This document shows positions 8,333 through 14,736 of a DNA stretch of 40,221 nt, piece after piece; positions within the stretch are counted from its first letter, which is position 1; every line of letters begins with the position of its first letter. Origin of the DNA: Acidocella aminolytica 101 = DSM 11237 (GTDB taxonomy: Bacteria > Pseudomonadota > Alphaproteobacteria > Acetobacterales > Acetobacteraceae); assembly GCF_900129125.1 (NCBI RefSeq), contig NZ_FQVJ01000033.1, positions 1 through 40,221 of the forward strand, given 5' to 3'. Below the pieces are notes generated by a model. The model did not search any database. It was not told the origin of the DNA and was given only the letters and a program-made list of their open reading frames with translations. A program made the translations under genes and the position numbers.

Positions 8333-8764
8333 TCAGGGCAAGCGAACAAACGGATCATGTACCGCCACCCCAAGTGGCTCAAAATGCCGCAGGTTGCGGG
8401 TTAGGATGGTCAGCCCGTGTTGCTGGGCGGTGGCGGCGATGATGATGTCGGCGAAGCCGGGTGCATGACCCCGGCCACGGGCGCGGTCTGATAGACTGCC
8501 CGCGAGGCGGGCGGTGGCAAGGTCAAAGGGCAGGATGCGGGCTGCGTAGAGGTGCAGCACGGTCTCCAGCCAGGCGGTTAAGTCCCGGGCTTTGCGGGTT
8601 GCCCCCTCACGCTGGGCCTTGGCGATGCCGTCCTCAATCTCGGCGATGGTGACGGTGGAGAGGAACAATTCAGCCGAGTGAACGTCCATCCACGCGGCCA
8701 GCTCGGGCAGGGGGACGCGCGAGGGTGCGCGCGCCGAGATGACGTTGGTGTCGACGAGATACAA
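8333..8764 (-). CDS. vapC: PIN-domain ribonuclease toxin, VapC family
   Basis: A 143-residue PIN domain of typical length. The acidic residues expected to hold Mg2+ are visible: D5 in YLVDTN, E42 in AEIEDG and D106 in FADIIIAATA, followed by LTRNLRHF. VapC toxins cleave RNA, often initiator tRNA or 23S rRNA. The ATG lies 3 bases past the stop of the antitoxin gene, so the two are translated as one unit. Its role on this element is probably stabilisation after transfer. The call is secure; the RNA target cannot be read from the sequence. Confidence 0.92.
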   Translation of the reverse strand: MYLVDTNVISARAPSRVPLPELAAWMDVHSAELFLSTVTIAEIEDGIAKAQREGATRKARDLTAWLETVLHLYAARILPFDLATARLAGSLSDRARGRGHAPGFADIIIAATAQQHGLTILTRNLRHFEPLGVAVHDPFVRLP

Positions 8765-8767
8765 GGA

Positions 8768-9010
8768 TCAAAGGCCGCTATCACGGAGCGGGGAGGGGTT
8801 ACGCAGCGGCAGATCGCCCGCATCGAGAGGTGCTGCCATCAACAATTGGCCGAAGGAGGGCACATACGAGAGCCGCTGCCATTCCGCGAAGCTCAATACC
8901 ACTGCCTCGGGCTTGCCGTGGCGGGTGATGATGGCGGGTTCGCCGCGCACGGCATCGTCAACGACGGCAGACAGGCTGGCCTTGGCGTCGCGAAGTTGGA
9001 TTTCCCGCAT
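8768..9010 (-). CDS. vapB: Phd/YefM-type antitoxin partner of VapC
   Basis: An 80-residue antitoxin beginning MREIQLRDAKASLSAVVDDAV, the Phd/YefM N-terminal DNA-binding fold, with RHGKPEAVVLSFAEWQRL as the rest of that fold. The C-terminal tail (from about residue 50) is the part expected to wrap the toxin. The start at 9010 is chosen because GGAGG lies 6 bases upstream; a longer frame to 9208 has no support. It directly precedes vapC. The small palindrome at 9035-9045 just upstream is a likely autoregulatory operator. By family the antitoxin is Phd-like; the symbol follows its VapC partner. Confidence 0.88.
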   Translation of the reverse strand: MREIQLRDAKASLSAVVDDAVRGEPAIITRHGKPEAVVLSFAEWQRLSYVPSFGQLLMAAPLDAGDLPLRNPSPLRDSGL

Positions 9011-9034
9011 GGCGGCCTCCGGGTGGTGCGGTGA

Positions 9035-9045
9035 ACTACAGTAGT
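9035..9045 (-). promoter_or_regulatory. Candidate vapBC operator
   Basis: ACTAC-A-GTAGT is a perfect 5-bp-arm palindrome 24 bp upstream of the antitoxin start, in an AT-richer stretch (9035-9055) that would suit a promoter. Phd-type antitoxins repress their own operon by binding such palindromes. Position and symmetry are the only evidence. Confidence 0.4.
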
Positions 9046-9146
9046 CATATTTAGGGCTGTGTGCGGGGATGGGCAAGGGTAATGTTCCGGGCGGCTGCTC
9101 AGTACGCGCTGCTGGCAGGCGGAGCTGGAGGTTATTGGACGGGTGC

Positions 9147-9794
9147 TCAAGGCGAGGCGGGGGATATCGGGTCGGTCCAGACCGGCATGAAGCAGTAGTG
9201 ACGGCCATCGGCGTCTTGCTGCATGGATTTGCGGCAGGCGGCCAGGGCGGTGGCGCCGTCGTTATCCTGCATCAGCTGCCCCCAGGCGATTGCCTCGGCC
9301 GGGCTGGCTTTCATGGCGGCGGGGATGATGTGTGCGGCGATTTCGGCCTGAAACCGGCCGTCATTCAGTCCGGCGGCATAGGTGAACAGGCTGGGCACCA
9401 GGATGGCCAGGGCCAATGCCAGACCCAGGGCCACGATGCTGCGGATGCGCAGGGTGGTGATTTTTAGCCGCATGGCGCGGTCGGCGGCATTGGCCAGTTG
9501 CGGGGCAAGCTGCTTGACGATGTCCATGCCCGAGGCGTGCACCCGCTCGATGGCTTCATTCGCGATGGCGTCGGTTTGGGTTTTCAGGGTGTTGGCAATG
9601 TCGATCTGGGTCGCCTCGCTGGCCTGGTAGAGGTCACTCAGCGCGCCGACGCACACGGCCAGTGCCTGGAGTTGCTCGGCCAGAGGGTCACTTTTCAGGG
9701 CGGCGGCCGCGGCGGCGCGGCGCAGGACCGTCTGGGCCTCGGCGATCTGCTCGTGCAGGGCTTCGCGGCGGGCGGCGGGGCTTATGGGATCCAT
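9147..9794 (-). CDS. Membrane protein of the mobilisation operon (TraM-like position)
   Basis: A 215-residue protein that I cannot assign to a named family. Residues 1-110 are helical and Ala/Gln-rich (AEAQTVLRRAAAAAALKSDPLAEQL and following), with likely coiled coil. One strong membrane helix, IVALGLALALAILVPSLFTYAAGL, lies at about residues 118-141, and a soluble tail with a Cys pair follows (AACRKS, HYCFMP). The start overlaps the end of the upstream ParA-like gene by 13 bp, so the two are coupled. It is the third gene after a DNA-binding protein and a ParA-like ATPase, the same order as traK-traL-traM beside oriT in RP4. A role in relaxosome anchoring at the membrane is inference from order only. 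Confidence 0.7.
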   Translation of the reverse strand: MDPISPAARREALHEQIAEAQTVLRRAAAAAALKSDPLAEQLQALAVCVGALSDLYQASEATQIDIANTLKTQTDAIANEAIERVHASGMDIVKQLAPQLANAADRAMRLKITTLRIRSIVALGLALALAILVPSLFTYAAGLNDGRFQAEIAAHIIPAAMKASPAEAIAWGQLMQDNDGATALAACRKSMQQDADGRHYCFMPVWTDPISPASP

Positions 9795-10663
9795 GATCTG
9801 ATGCCCGCAAAACGATGATCCATGGCGTCGAGCCAGACGCGCACCCGGGCGGCGTCAAACAGACCGAGCGGCGGAGTGATGGTGCCATCGCGCGCGGCGG
9901 CGAAGCTGCATTGCCGGCTTTCCACGGCCTCGGCGGCGTGCAGCCGGGGCATCCAGAGCTTCACGCAGTCGGCGGCCAAATTGCCATAAGCGGTGGAGGT
10001 TGTGATGCGGGCAAAGGCGCGCTCACGGGTCGAGCCGGGCTCAATGCCGTATTCGTTGAGCACCAGGGCTTGCGCTGTTGGGGTAAAACCGCGGGCGGCC
10101 AAAGTGAGGGCAGGGAGCAGATCCTCGGGCTGCGGTCCGGTGAGATGGAACATCACCGGCGCCATGCCGGCGGCCTCAATATGGGTCGCCAGGCCCGGCA
10201 TTTCGGTGGCAAGGGAGCGCAGGGTGGTGTCGCCGCCACCCAGGTCGATGAGGGCGGAGTGCCGTTCGGTGATGCAATACTCGATCAGTCCCTGCAGCCA
10301 GGTGGCGACCCCGGCGGGGTTGTCCGTATCCGGGCGGGCGACGTCGGCGAAATAGGCAGAGAAGGTGGCGTTGCTGGGATCGACATCGGCCAGGATCGGC
10401 GCACCGCCATTGCGGATGGAGGTTTCGGTGAGCCAGCGGAGCAGGGTGGTCTTGCCGGTTTTGCCACGTCCGGCGGCGAAGATGATTTTAGCGCGACCGG
10501 TGAGGTCGATGCCCTGCTCGATGTCGGGCTCGGACTCCTTGGGTGGCGCCAGACTGATGATGTTGGCGCGCGGGCCAGTGAATTTTGTGGCGCTGGGGCG
10601 ATAGGGCGTGGCGCCGGATGGCTTAGTTGGAGTGGTGGGCGTTTGTGGTTTGTCCTCGGGCAT
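9782..10663 (-). CDS. ParA/MinD-like ATPase of the mobilisation operon (TraL-like)
   Basis: A 293-residue protein with a disordered, Pro/Thr-rich N-terminus (residues 1-45) followed by a deviant Walker A, GRGKTGKTT, at 65-73. The extra lysine K68 is typical of ParA/MinD/SIMIBI ATPases. ADVDPSNATFSAYF and IDLGGGDTTL look like the following switch regions. The start codon overlaps the upstream stop as TGATG, showing translational coupling. In RP4, traL encodes a comparable ParA-like ATPase between traK and traM near oriT; its exact function is not settled. Partition of the element would be the other reading, but no parB-type partner is adjacent. Confidence 0.78.
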   Translation of the reverse strand: MPEDKPQTPTTPTKPSGATPYRPSATKFTGPRANIISLAPPKESEPDIEQGIDLTGRAKIIFAAGRGKTGKTTLLRWLTETSIRNGGAPILADVDPSNATFSAYFADVARPDTDNPAGVATWLQGLIEYCITERHSALIDLGGGDTTLRSLATEMPGLATHIEAAGMAPVMFHLTGPQPEDLLPALTLAARGFTPTAQALVLNEYGIEPGSTRERAFARITTSTAYGNLAADCVKLWMPRLHAAEAVESRQCSFAAARDGTITPPLGLFDAARVRVWLDAMDHRFAGIRSWIP

Positions 10664-11184
10664 CAGCTTGGCTCCTTGGGTTCAGATGGGCTGAATGTCT
10701 GGCGGTGGCTGCGTGCGATGTCCGCCGGGGTGGATTCACTTGGCGCGGGTGATGTTTCCTGGATGCGGAATGAGGCAGGCTTGAAGCGGGGCGCAGCAGC
10801 AACCGCTGGGCTGGGTGCCGGTGGTGGAGTTGGCGGCAGGTCCGTTTGAGCAACTGCTCCGGGCGGCATGGCAGTTTGCGCCGTTGGCAGTGCTTCGGAT
10901 TTTGGCCGCCGTTGTCGGTAGCCTTTGAGGGGCATCAACGCACGAGACAGCTCGCTGCGCAGCCTCTTGTCGGTCCAGGGCGTGCCGGTTCGATAAGTGA
11001 TGCCGAGCTTGGTCAGCGCTGCGCCGATCGCAGCCCAGGATGAGTCGCCATGCACAAGCGAGCGCAGCAGCTCATGATGCTGACGCAGCCACGGGCGCAT
11101 AATATCGCCTTGCCGCCAGAGCGGACGGAAGATTTCAGCCAGGGCTTCAATGTCTGCTTCGGTTGGTCTGCGCTTGAGCGACAT
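10663..11184 (-). CDS. TraK-like oriT/DNA-binding protein
   Basis: A 173-residue basic protein. The first ~95 residues hold a helix-turn-helix-like segment, SSWAAIGAALTKLGITYRTG followed by PWTDKRLRSELSRALMPLKG, the pattern seen in TraK-type proteins that bind next to nic. The C-terminal half is Pro/Ala-rich and probably disordered. It is the first gene of a three-gene minus-strand unit. The upstream 450 bp contain a 19-bp near-palindrome shared with the luxI promoter, a 12-bp tandem repeat and further palindromes, so this protein may bind there and the operon may be quorum controlled. The TraK assignment is by motif and gene order and needs a profile search. Confidence 0.65.
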   Translation of the reverse strand: MSLKRRPTEADIEALAEIFRPLWRQGDIMRPWLRQHHELLRSLVHGDSSWAAIGAALTKLGITYRTGTPWTDKRLRSELSRALMPLKGYRQRRPKSEALPTAQTAMPPGAVAQTDLPPTPPPAPSPAVAAAPRFKPASFRIQETSPAPSESTPADIARSHRQTFSPSEPKEPS

Positions 11185-11235
11185 GAACAGTCTTTCAAAA
11201 TAGCGGCGGGATTTTCACCATTTTTGACGCTGCGG

Positions 11236-11254
11236 GCAATCTTCCGAATCGGAA
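11236..11254 (-). promoter_or_regulatory. Candidate LuxR-binding box of the mobilisation operon
   Basis: GCAATCTTCCGAATCGGAA on the plus strand contains the dyad TTCCGA-A-TCGGAA. The identical 19 bp occur in the opposite orientation at 12534-12552 before luxI, so each copy reads TTCCGATTCGGAAGATTGC towards its own gene. Here it ends 51 bp before the start of the TraK-like gene. With a LuxR/LuxI pair between the two copies, a tra/lux-box role is the simplest explanation. Confidence 0.7.
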
Positions 11255-11271
11255 GTAGGGGAAGGCGGATT

Positions 11272-11367
11272 GCTCAACCGCTGGTGCAATCAATAGCTCA
11301 TTGGCTAGCTCAATCGCTATCTCATTGGCCTGCTCAATGGCTGGCGCAAAGGCTGGCTCTAATCTCG
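11272..11367. repeat. Tandem 12-bp repeat array, about seven to eight degenerate units
   Basis: Units begin at 11272, 11284, 11296, 11308, 11320, 11332, 11344 and less clearly 11356, in exact 12-bp register. Examples are GCTCAACCGCTG, GCTCATTGGCTA, GCTCAATCGCTA and GCTCAATGGCTG, giving a consensus near GCTCAATGGCTG. The array lies 18 bp beyond the candidate lux box, upstream of the mobilisation operon. Iteron-like binding sites for the TraK-like protein or a part of oriT are likely roles. No gene with a start signal covers it, so a coding repeat is unlikely. Confidence 0.7.
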
Positions 11368-11628
11368 TTGGTCTGGTGTGGTATCGGATTACGTTTCTAC
11401 AACAGACCAAGGAATGCTAGCGCATGCGAGAGCGGTAGTATCAGGAGCGTCACGCGGGGATGTTTGCTGCTAAAATCACGTGGCGGTGACCGCCAATGTT
11501 GATGAAATGCCCGTGTAAAACAGTGGCTATTAATTGTCGTCAAACATTACCGATATTTCAATTTACGCAAGCATTCGTAGCACGGTAGTGCAATTTGGGG
11601 TTGTTTCCATGTAACCGGAAAGCTTGGG
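11368..11628. other. Palindrome-rich region upstream of luxR, candidate oriT
   Basis: TTGGTCTG (11368-11375) and CAGACCAA (11403-11410) form an 8-bp inverted repeat 27 bp apart, starting where the 12-bp array ends. TGGCGGT-G-ACCGCCA (11481-11495) is a perfect 15-bp palindrome. The rest, to luxR, is AT-richer and probably holds its promoter. Conjugative origins usually carry inverted repeats beside binding sites for accessory proteins and lie next to the gene for such a protein, as here. A nic site cannot be named by eye. Confidence 0.4.
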
Positions 11629-12366
11629 ATGATTGCCGGATCGGATGATGGCTACGAAGAGATTGTCACCCAGATTGGCGAGGCCACCAGCCTTGCGGCC
11701 ATGCAGGATATCGCTGGCAATATTTGCAAGTTCTATCATCTGGCGAATATTGCGTATCACGCGGTTTATATTCCCGGCGCGAAGATGTTCAATCCGATTT
11801 TAGTTTTGACTTACGATCCAAGCTGGGTCGCGCGCTATAAAGACAACGACTACTTCAGAATCGATCCGGTGGTTGTTTGCGGTACAAAGAGTTTTTTGCC
11901 GTTGGATTGGATGAAGCTCGACCGAGAAAATGCCGTGGCGCGGGGGTTTTTCGCGGAAGCTGACCGGTTTGATGTTGGCCGGCAGGGTATAACGCTACCG
12001 GTGCGCGGGACTGGGGGCGAACGGGCGTTGTTTACCGTCACCGCCAATATGTCGATGAGAGAATGGGAACAGCGCCGGGCAGGCTATATGAAAGAGTTCC
12101 AGATGATCGGGCATTACATGCATGATCGGATTGTCGAGCTCTCGGGTTATCGGGATACCGCACCCAAGCCAGCGTTATCGCCGCGCGAGATGACATGCCT
12201 GGAGTTTGCGGCAAGCGGTGCGACTGTGAAGCAGATCGCGGCAAGTTTGTGCATTACGGACCGGGCTGTTCGTTTGTTTCTGACATCCGGCTGCGCCAAG
12301 CTCAATTGTGCCACGATCCCGCAGGCGATTGCCAAGACGGTCTCACGCGAAATGCTGCGCCCGTAA
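11629..12366 (+). CDS. LuxR-family acyl-homoserine-lactone-responsive regulator
   Basis: A 245-residue two-domain regulator of typical length. The N-terminal autoinducer-binding domain keeps the key pocket residues W66 and Y70 in WVARY, D79-P80 in FRIDPVV, and W94 in LDWMK, matching the W, Y, D and W of TraR. The last ~65 residues are a LuxR helix-turn-helix: LSPREMTCLEFAASG, then TVKQIAASLCITDRAV, then KLNCATIPQAI. Ligand-bound proteins of this family dimerise and bind lux-box dyads. It sits between two copies of a 19-bp dyad and 300 bp before luxI. It most likely activates the mobilisation and secretion operons, although repressor-type LuxR proteins also exist. Confidence 0.92.
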   Translation: MIAGSDDGYEEIVTQIGEATSLAAMQDIAGNICKFYHLANIAYHAVYIPGAKMFNPILVLTYDPSWVARYKDNDYFRIDPVVVCGTKSFLPLDWMKLDRENAVARGFFAEADRFDVGRQGITLPVRGTGGERALFTVTANMSMREWEQRRAGYMKEFQMIGHYMHDRIVELSGYRDTAPKPALSPREMTCLEFAASGATVKQIAASLCITDRAVRLFLTSGCAKLNCATIPQAIAKTVSREMLRP

Positions 12367-12425
12367 GCGGGTAGAGAGCGCATTACGAAGCCCACACAAA
12401 CAAATCTCAATCGACTGAAGCAACC

Positions 12426-12450
12426 GCCCTGTCATCTTATGTGGCAGGGC
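12426..12450 (+). terminator. Hairpin after luxR
   Basis: GCCCTGTCA (12426-12434) pairs with TGGCAGGGC (12442-12450) through nine pairs including one G-U, with a 7-base loop, 60 bp after the luxR stop. It is followed by ATTTG rather than a long T run. It would separate luxR transcription from the luxI promoter that follows. Confidence 0.5.
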
Positions 12451-12533
12451 ATTTGCGTCGTCCGGCGCGTAGAGCACGGCCGAAATCCAGACAAAACTTG
12501 TAATTGATGCGCGATTGAGGGGGTCTGTCAAGA

Positions 12534-12552
12534 TTCCGATTCGGAAGATTGC
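12534..12552 (+). promoter_or_regulatory. Candidate LuxR-binding box of the luxI-virB operon
   Basis: TTCCGATTCGGAAGATTGC is identical over 19 bp to the complement of 11236-11254. Its dyad is centred at 12540. A lux box centred near -42 would put the start of transcription near 12582, and TGTAAACAT at 12571 could serve as the -10 region. luxI starts 120 bp downstream of the box. The shared sequence and the same orientation towards the controlled gene make a common LuxR site likely. Confidence 0.72.
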
Positions 12553-12672
12553 GGCCTGAATCATCCAGCTTGTAAACATGAATCCGCTGCGCCGGAGACG
12601 CTCAAATCTTTCCCGCAGCCGGCGCTGATATTTTGTTGGCCATGATGTTTCAAGAACTGAAACGGAGCACAA

Positions 12673-13287
12673 ATGATCATAACTTTGAGTCAGGATGACA
12701 GGATCGAGCATCCCGCATTATTCGACCAGATGTTTCAGTCCCGCGCGGCGGTATTTCATGACCGTCTGGGGTGGGATGTGCTGGTCAAAGACGGCCATGA
12801 GGTTGATCGCTACGATGAAGAGGCTGATCCGGTCTATCTCCTTGCGGTCGATGAGCATCAGCAAGTGCAGGGTTCCTTGCGCTTATTGGCGACCACCGGG
12901 CCGACGATGCTGCGAAGCGAGTTCAGGTATTTTTTCGATGATGACGTGGACGTGATGGCCCCCACGATTTGGGAATGCACGCGGTTTTGCGTGCCGCCGG
13001 TTCTGGACAGGACCGAACAGGATTTGGGCATTGTTTCCGCTGAATTGCTGATTGGCCTGTGTGAGCTTTGTCTCGCGTCGGGCATCGAATTTGTTGTTGG
13101 TGTTTACGACACACCGATGACGCGCATCTATGCGCGGATCGGTTGGTGCCCGGAGGTTTTGGCGCGGGCACGGCCGGAGATTGGAAATATAACCGCTGGT
13201 ATCTGGGAGGCGACGCCGGCGGCACTGTCAATCATGCGTCAACGCCTGTCCGCCCGGTTGCGCGGGCGGCCGGTCCTGGTGACGTAA
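12673..13287 (+). CDS. LuxI-family acyl-homoserine-lactone synthase
   Basis: A 204-residue autoinducer synthase that makes an N-acyl-homoserine lactone from S-adenosylmethionine and an acylated carrier protein. The residues invariant in the family are in the expected places: R24 and F28 (RAAVFHDR), W34 (LGWDV), E43-D45-D48 (HEVDRYD), R70 (GSLRLL), F84, and E101-R104 (WECTRF). The start has a CGGAG 5 bases upstream. The next gene, virB1, begins on the base immediately after the stop, so luxI is the first gene of the secretion operon, as traI is of the Ti-plasmid trb operon. This would give positive feedback if LuxR acts at 12534-12552. The acyl chain cannot be predicted from sequence. Confidence 0.95.
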   Translation: MIITLSQDDRIEHPALFDQMFQSRAAVFHDRLGWDVLVKDGHEVDRYDEEADPVYLLAVDEHQQVQGSLRLLATTGPTMLRSEFRYFFDDDVDVMAPTIWECTRFCVPPVLDRTEQDLGIVSAELLIGLCELCLASGIEFVVGVYDTPMTRIYARIGWCPEVLARARPEIGNITAGIWEATPAALSIMRQRLSARLRGRPVLVT

Positions 13288-14049
13288 ATGGCCGCGCGGC
13301 GGGAAAGGTTGCGCGGCTATCGCCTCGCCGGTGTGCTGCTCGGACTGACCACGATCAGCCCGCCACCGGTCTTTGCTGCGAGCCTATCGGATGCGGATTT
13401 TGCCACGCTCGCGGCCCGATGCGCGCCAGGGGTGCCGGTATGGGTTCTGCGCGGTGTTGCCCGCACGGAGAGCGATTTTCATCCATGGATGCTGCACGAT
13501 AACAGCACTCATGCCAGTGCCAGCCCGGCGAGCCTGGCCAACGCCGAGGCTCAGGCGACCGCATGGATCGCCGCGGGGCATTCGGTCGATCTTGGCCTGA
13601 TGCAGATCAACAGCGCCAACCTGCCCGCGCTGGGGATGACGGTCGGCGCGGCGCTTGATCCGTGCGCGTCATTGGCGGGCGGTGCGGCAGTGCTGCGGGC
13701 CGCTTACGGCACAGCCCCAGTTCGCACCGGGCAGCAGGCCGCCTTGCTCATGGCGTTGTCGATCTACAATACCGGCTCACCGCTCAAAGGGATCATGAAC
13801 GGCTATGCAAGGCGGGTGATGCGCCATGCGGATGAGGCGGCGTCGGGCCTTCCCGTGCCGCCGCTACCGCCCGCTAACGAGCCCGTCATGCCGCCCGCTT
13901 GGGATGTTTCGGCCACCGGCAGTTACGCGCGGAACCATGGCGCGCCCTGGCTGGTGCCGCTGGGGCTGGATGTCGCCGAGCGAAGCAATGCCGCGGCCGC
14001 TGAGGTCGATTCCCAACTCCAAACGATGAGGTCGCCATGGTCGACATGA
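13288..14049 (+). CDS. virB1: VirB1-like lytic transglycosylase
   Basis: A 253-residue exported SLT-fold enzyme that opens peptidoglycan for assembly of the type IV secretion channel. A signal peptide spans about residues 1-31 (cut near VFAAS). The catalytic glutamate is E61 in ARTESDFHP, followed by DLGLMQINSANL and ALSIYNTGSP, the usual lysozyme-like motifs. The C-terminal tail is proline-rich. Its ATG directly follows the luxI stop codon, and its end overlaps virB2 by 13 bp, so it is part of one long operon. Confidence 0.9.
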   Translation: MAARRERLRGYRLAGVLLGLTTISPPPVFAASLSDADFATLAARCAPGVPVWVLRGVARTESDFHPWMLHDNSTHASASPASLANAEAQATAWIAAGHSVDLGLMQINSANLPALGMTVGAALDPCASLAGGAAVLRAAYGTAPVRTGQQAALLMALSIYNTGSPLKGIMNGYARRVMRHADEAASGLPVPPLPPANEPVMPPAWDVSATGSYARNHGAPWLVPLGLDVAERSNAAAAEVDSQLQTMRSPWST

Positions 14050-14399
14050 TCGCCCCGATGCTTCTTGCACAGGCGCAGATGTTTCGCCTGACCAGATTAT
14101 GGTCCGTGGCCGCCCGAGCGTGGCCCATGACGTTGCTGGCGGTCATGCTGGGGCTTCCGGCATTTGCCTACGCCCAGACCGTTTCTGGCGGGGCCAGCCC
14201 GCAGACGATGATCAATAATGTCTGCACCTTCATCCTGGGGCCGTTTGGTGAGACGATCGCCGTGCTCGGGATTATCGGCATCGGGTTTCTGTTCATGTTC
14301 GGCAGGGCGTCGCTGGGGGTTATTGCGGGCATTATCGGCGGCATCGTCATCATGTTTGGCGCTTCCTATCTCGGCCAGACCCTGACCGGGGGCGGCTGA
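14037..14399 (+). CDS. virB2: VirB2-like pilin
   Basis: A 120-residue prepilin. A long leader ends near AFAYA-Q (cut after residue 46), leaving a mature pilin of about 74 residues with two membrane helices (ETIAVLGIIGIGFLFMFG and LGVIAGIIGGIVIMFGASYL), the normal VirB2/TrbC shape. Mature subunits polymerise into the conjugative pilus. The start overlaps virB1; the Met at residue 4 is an alternative. Its leader is longer than usual, so the true start may also lie further in, for example at residue 15 or 31. Confidence 0.9.
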   Translation: MVDMIAPMLLAQAQMFRLTRLWSVAARAWPMTLLAVMLGLPAFAYAQTVSGGASPQTMINNVCTFILGPFGETIAVLGIIGIGFLFMFGRASLGVIAGIIGGIVIMFGASYLGQTLTGGG

Positions 14400-14400
14400 G

Positions 14401-14736
14401 ATGGAGCCCCTTGAGGCCGACACGCTGTATCTCGCGGCGACAAGGCCCGCGATGTTCATGGGCGTGCCGCTGAGTCTGGGGGCGATGTTGCTCATGCTGG
14501 CCGGGCTGATCGTCGTGATCTTCAAGAACCCGCTTTATTTGATGGTCATGGCGCCGCTCTGGCTGGCGGCTCGGGAGTTGGTGGCGCGGGATTATAACGC
14601 CGTCGGTGTTGTGCTGCTGTATTTGCGTACCGCTGGCCGGTCAGTTGATGGCAAGAGATGGGGTGGGGCCTCGGTGTCGCCGGCACCGGTCCGTGGCCGC
14701 GCTCGTTACCGGGGGATGCGTGATGTGGGGGGATAG
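14401..14736 (+). CDS. virB3: VirB3-like inner-membrane protein
   Basis: A 111-residue protein with the VirB3 signature: a short cytoplasmic start (YLAATRPAMFMGVPL), two close membrane helices at about 22-41 and 45-59, and KNPLYLMVMAP between them. It joins VirB4 at the inner membrane in the secretion complex. The start follows the virB2 stop by one base. The Arg/Gly-rich C-terminus from about residue 78 lies in an overlap with the virB4 leader and may be poorly conserved. Fusion to VirB4 is seen in some relatives but not here. Confidence 0.88.
   Translation: MEPLEADTLYLAATRPAMFMGVPLSLGAMLLMLAGLIVVIFKNPLYLMVMAPLWLAARELVARDYNAVGVVLLYLRTAGRSVDGKRWGGASVSPAPVRGRARYRGMRDVGG

Noticed and set aside
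9815-10849. 344-residue Gly-rich open frame on the plus strand across the ParA-like and TraK-like genes
   Set aside because: The opposite strand has clear motifs and coupled starts; this product is Gly/Ala-rich with no recognisable domain.
11272-11367. CRISPR array
   Set aside because: Units are 12 bp, contiguous and degenerate, with no spacers and no cas genes.
12343-12711. 122-residue minus-strand frame between luxR and luxI, considered as an anti-activator or RsaL-like regulator
   Set aside because: It runs into both flanking genes, covers the candidate box and hairpin, has no ribosome site and resembles no TraM/RsaL protein.
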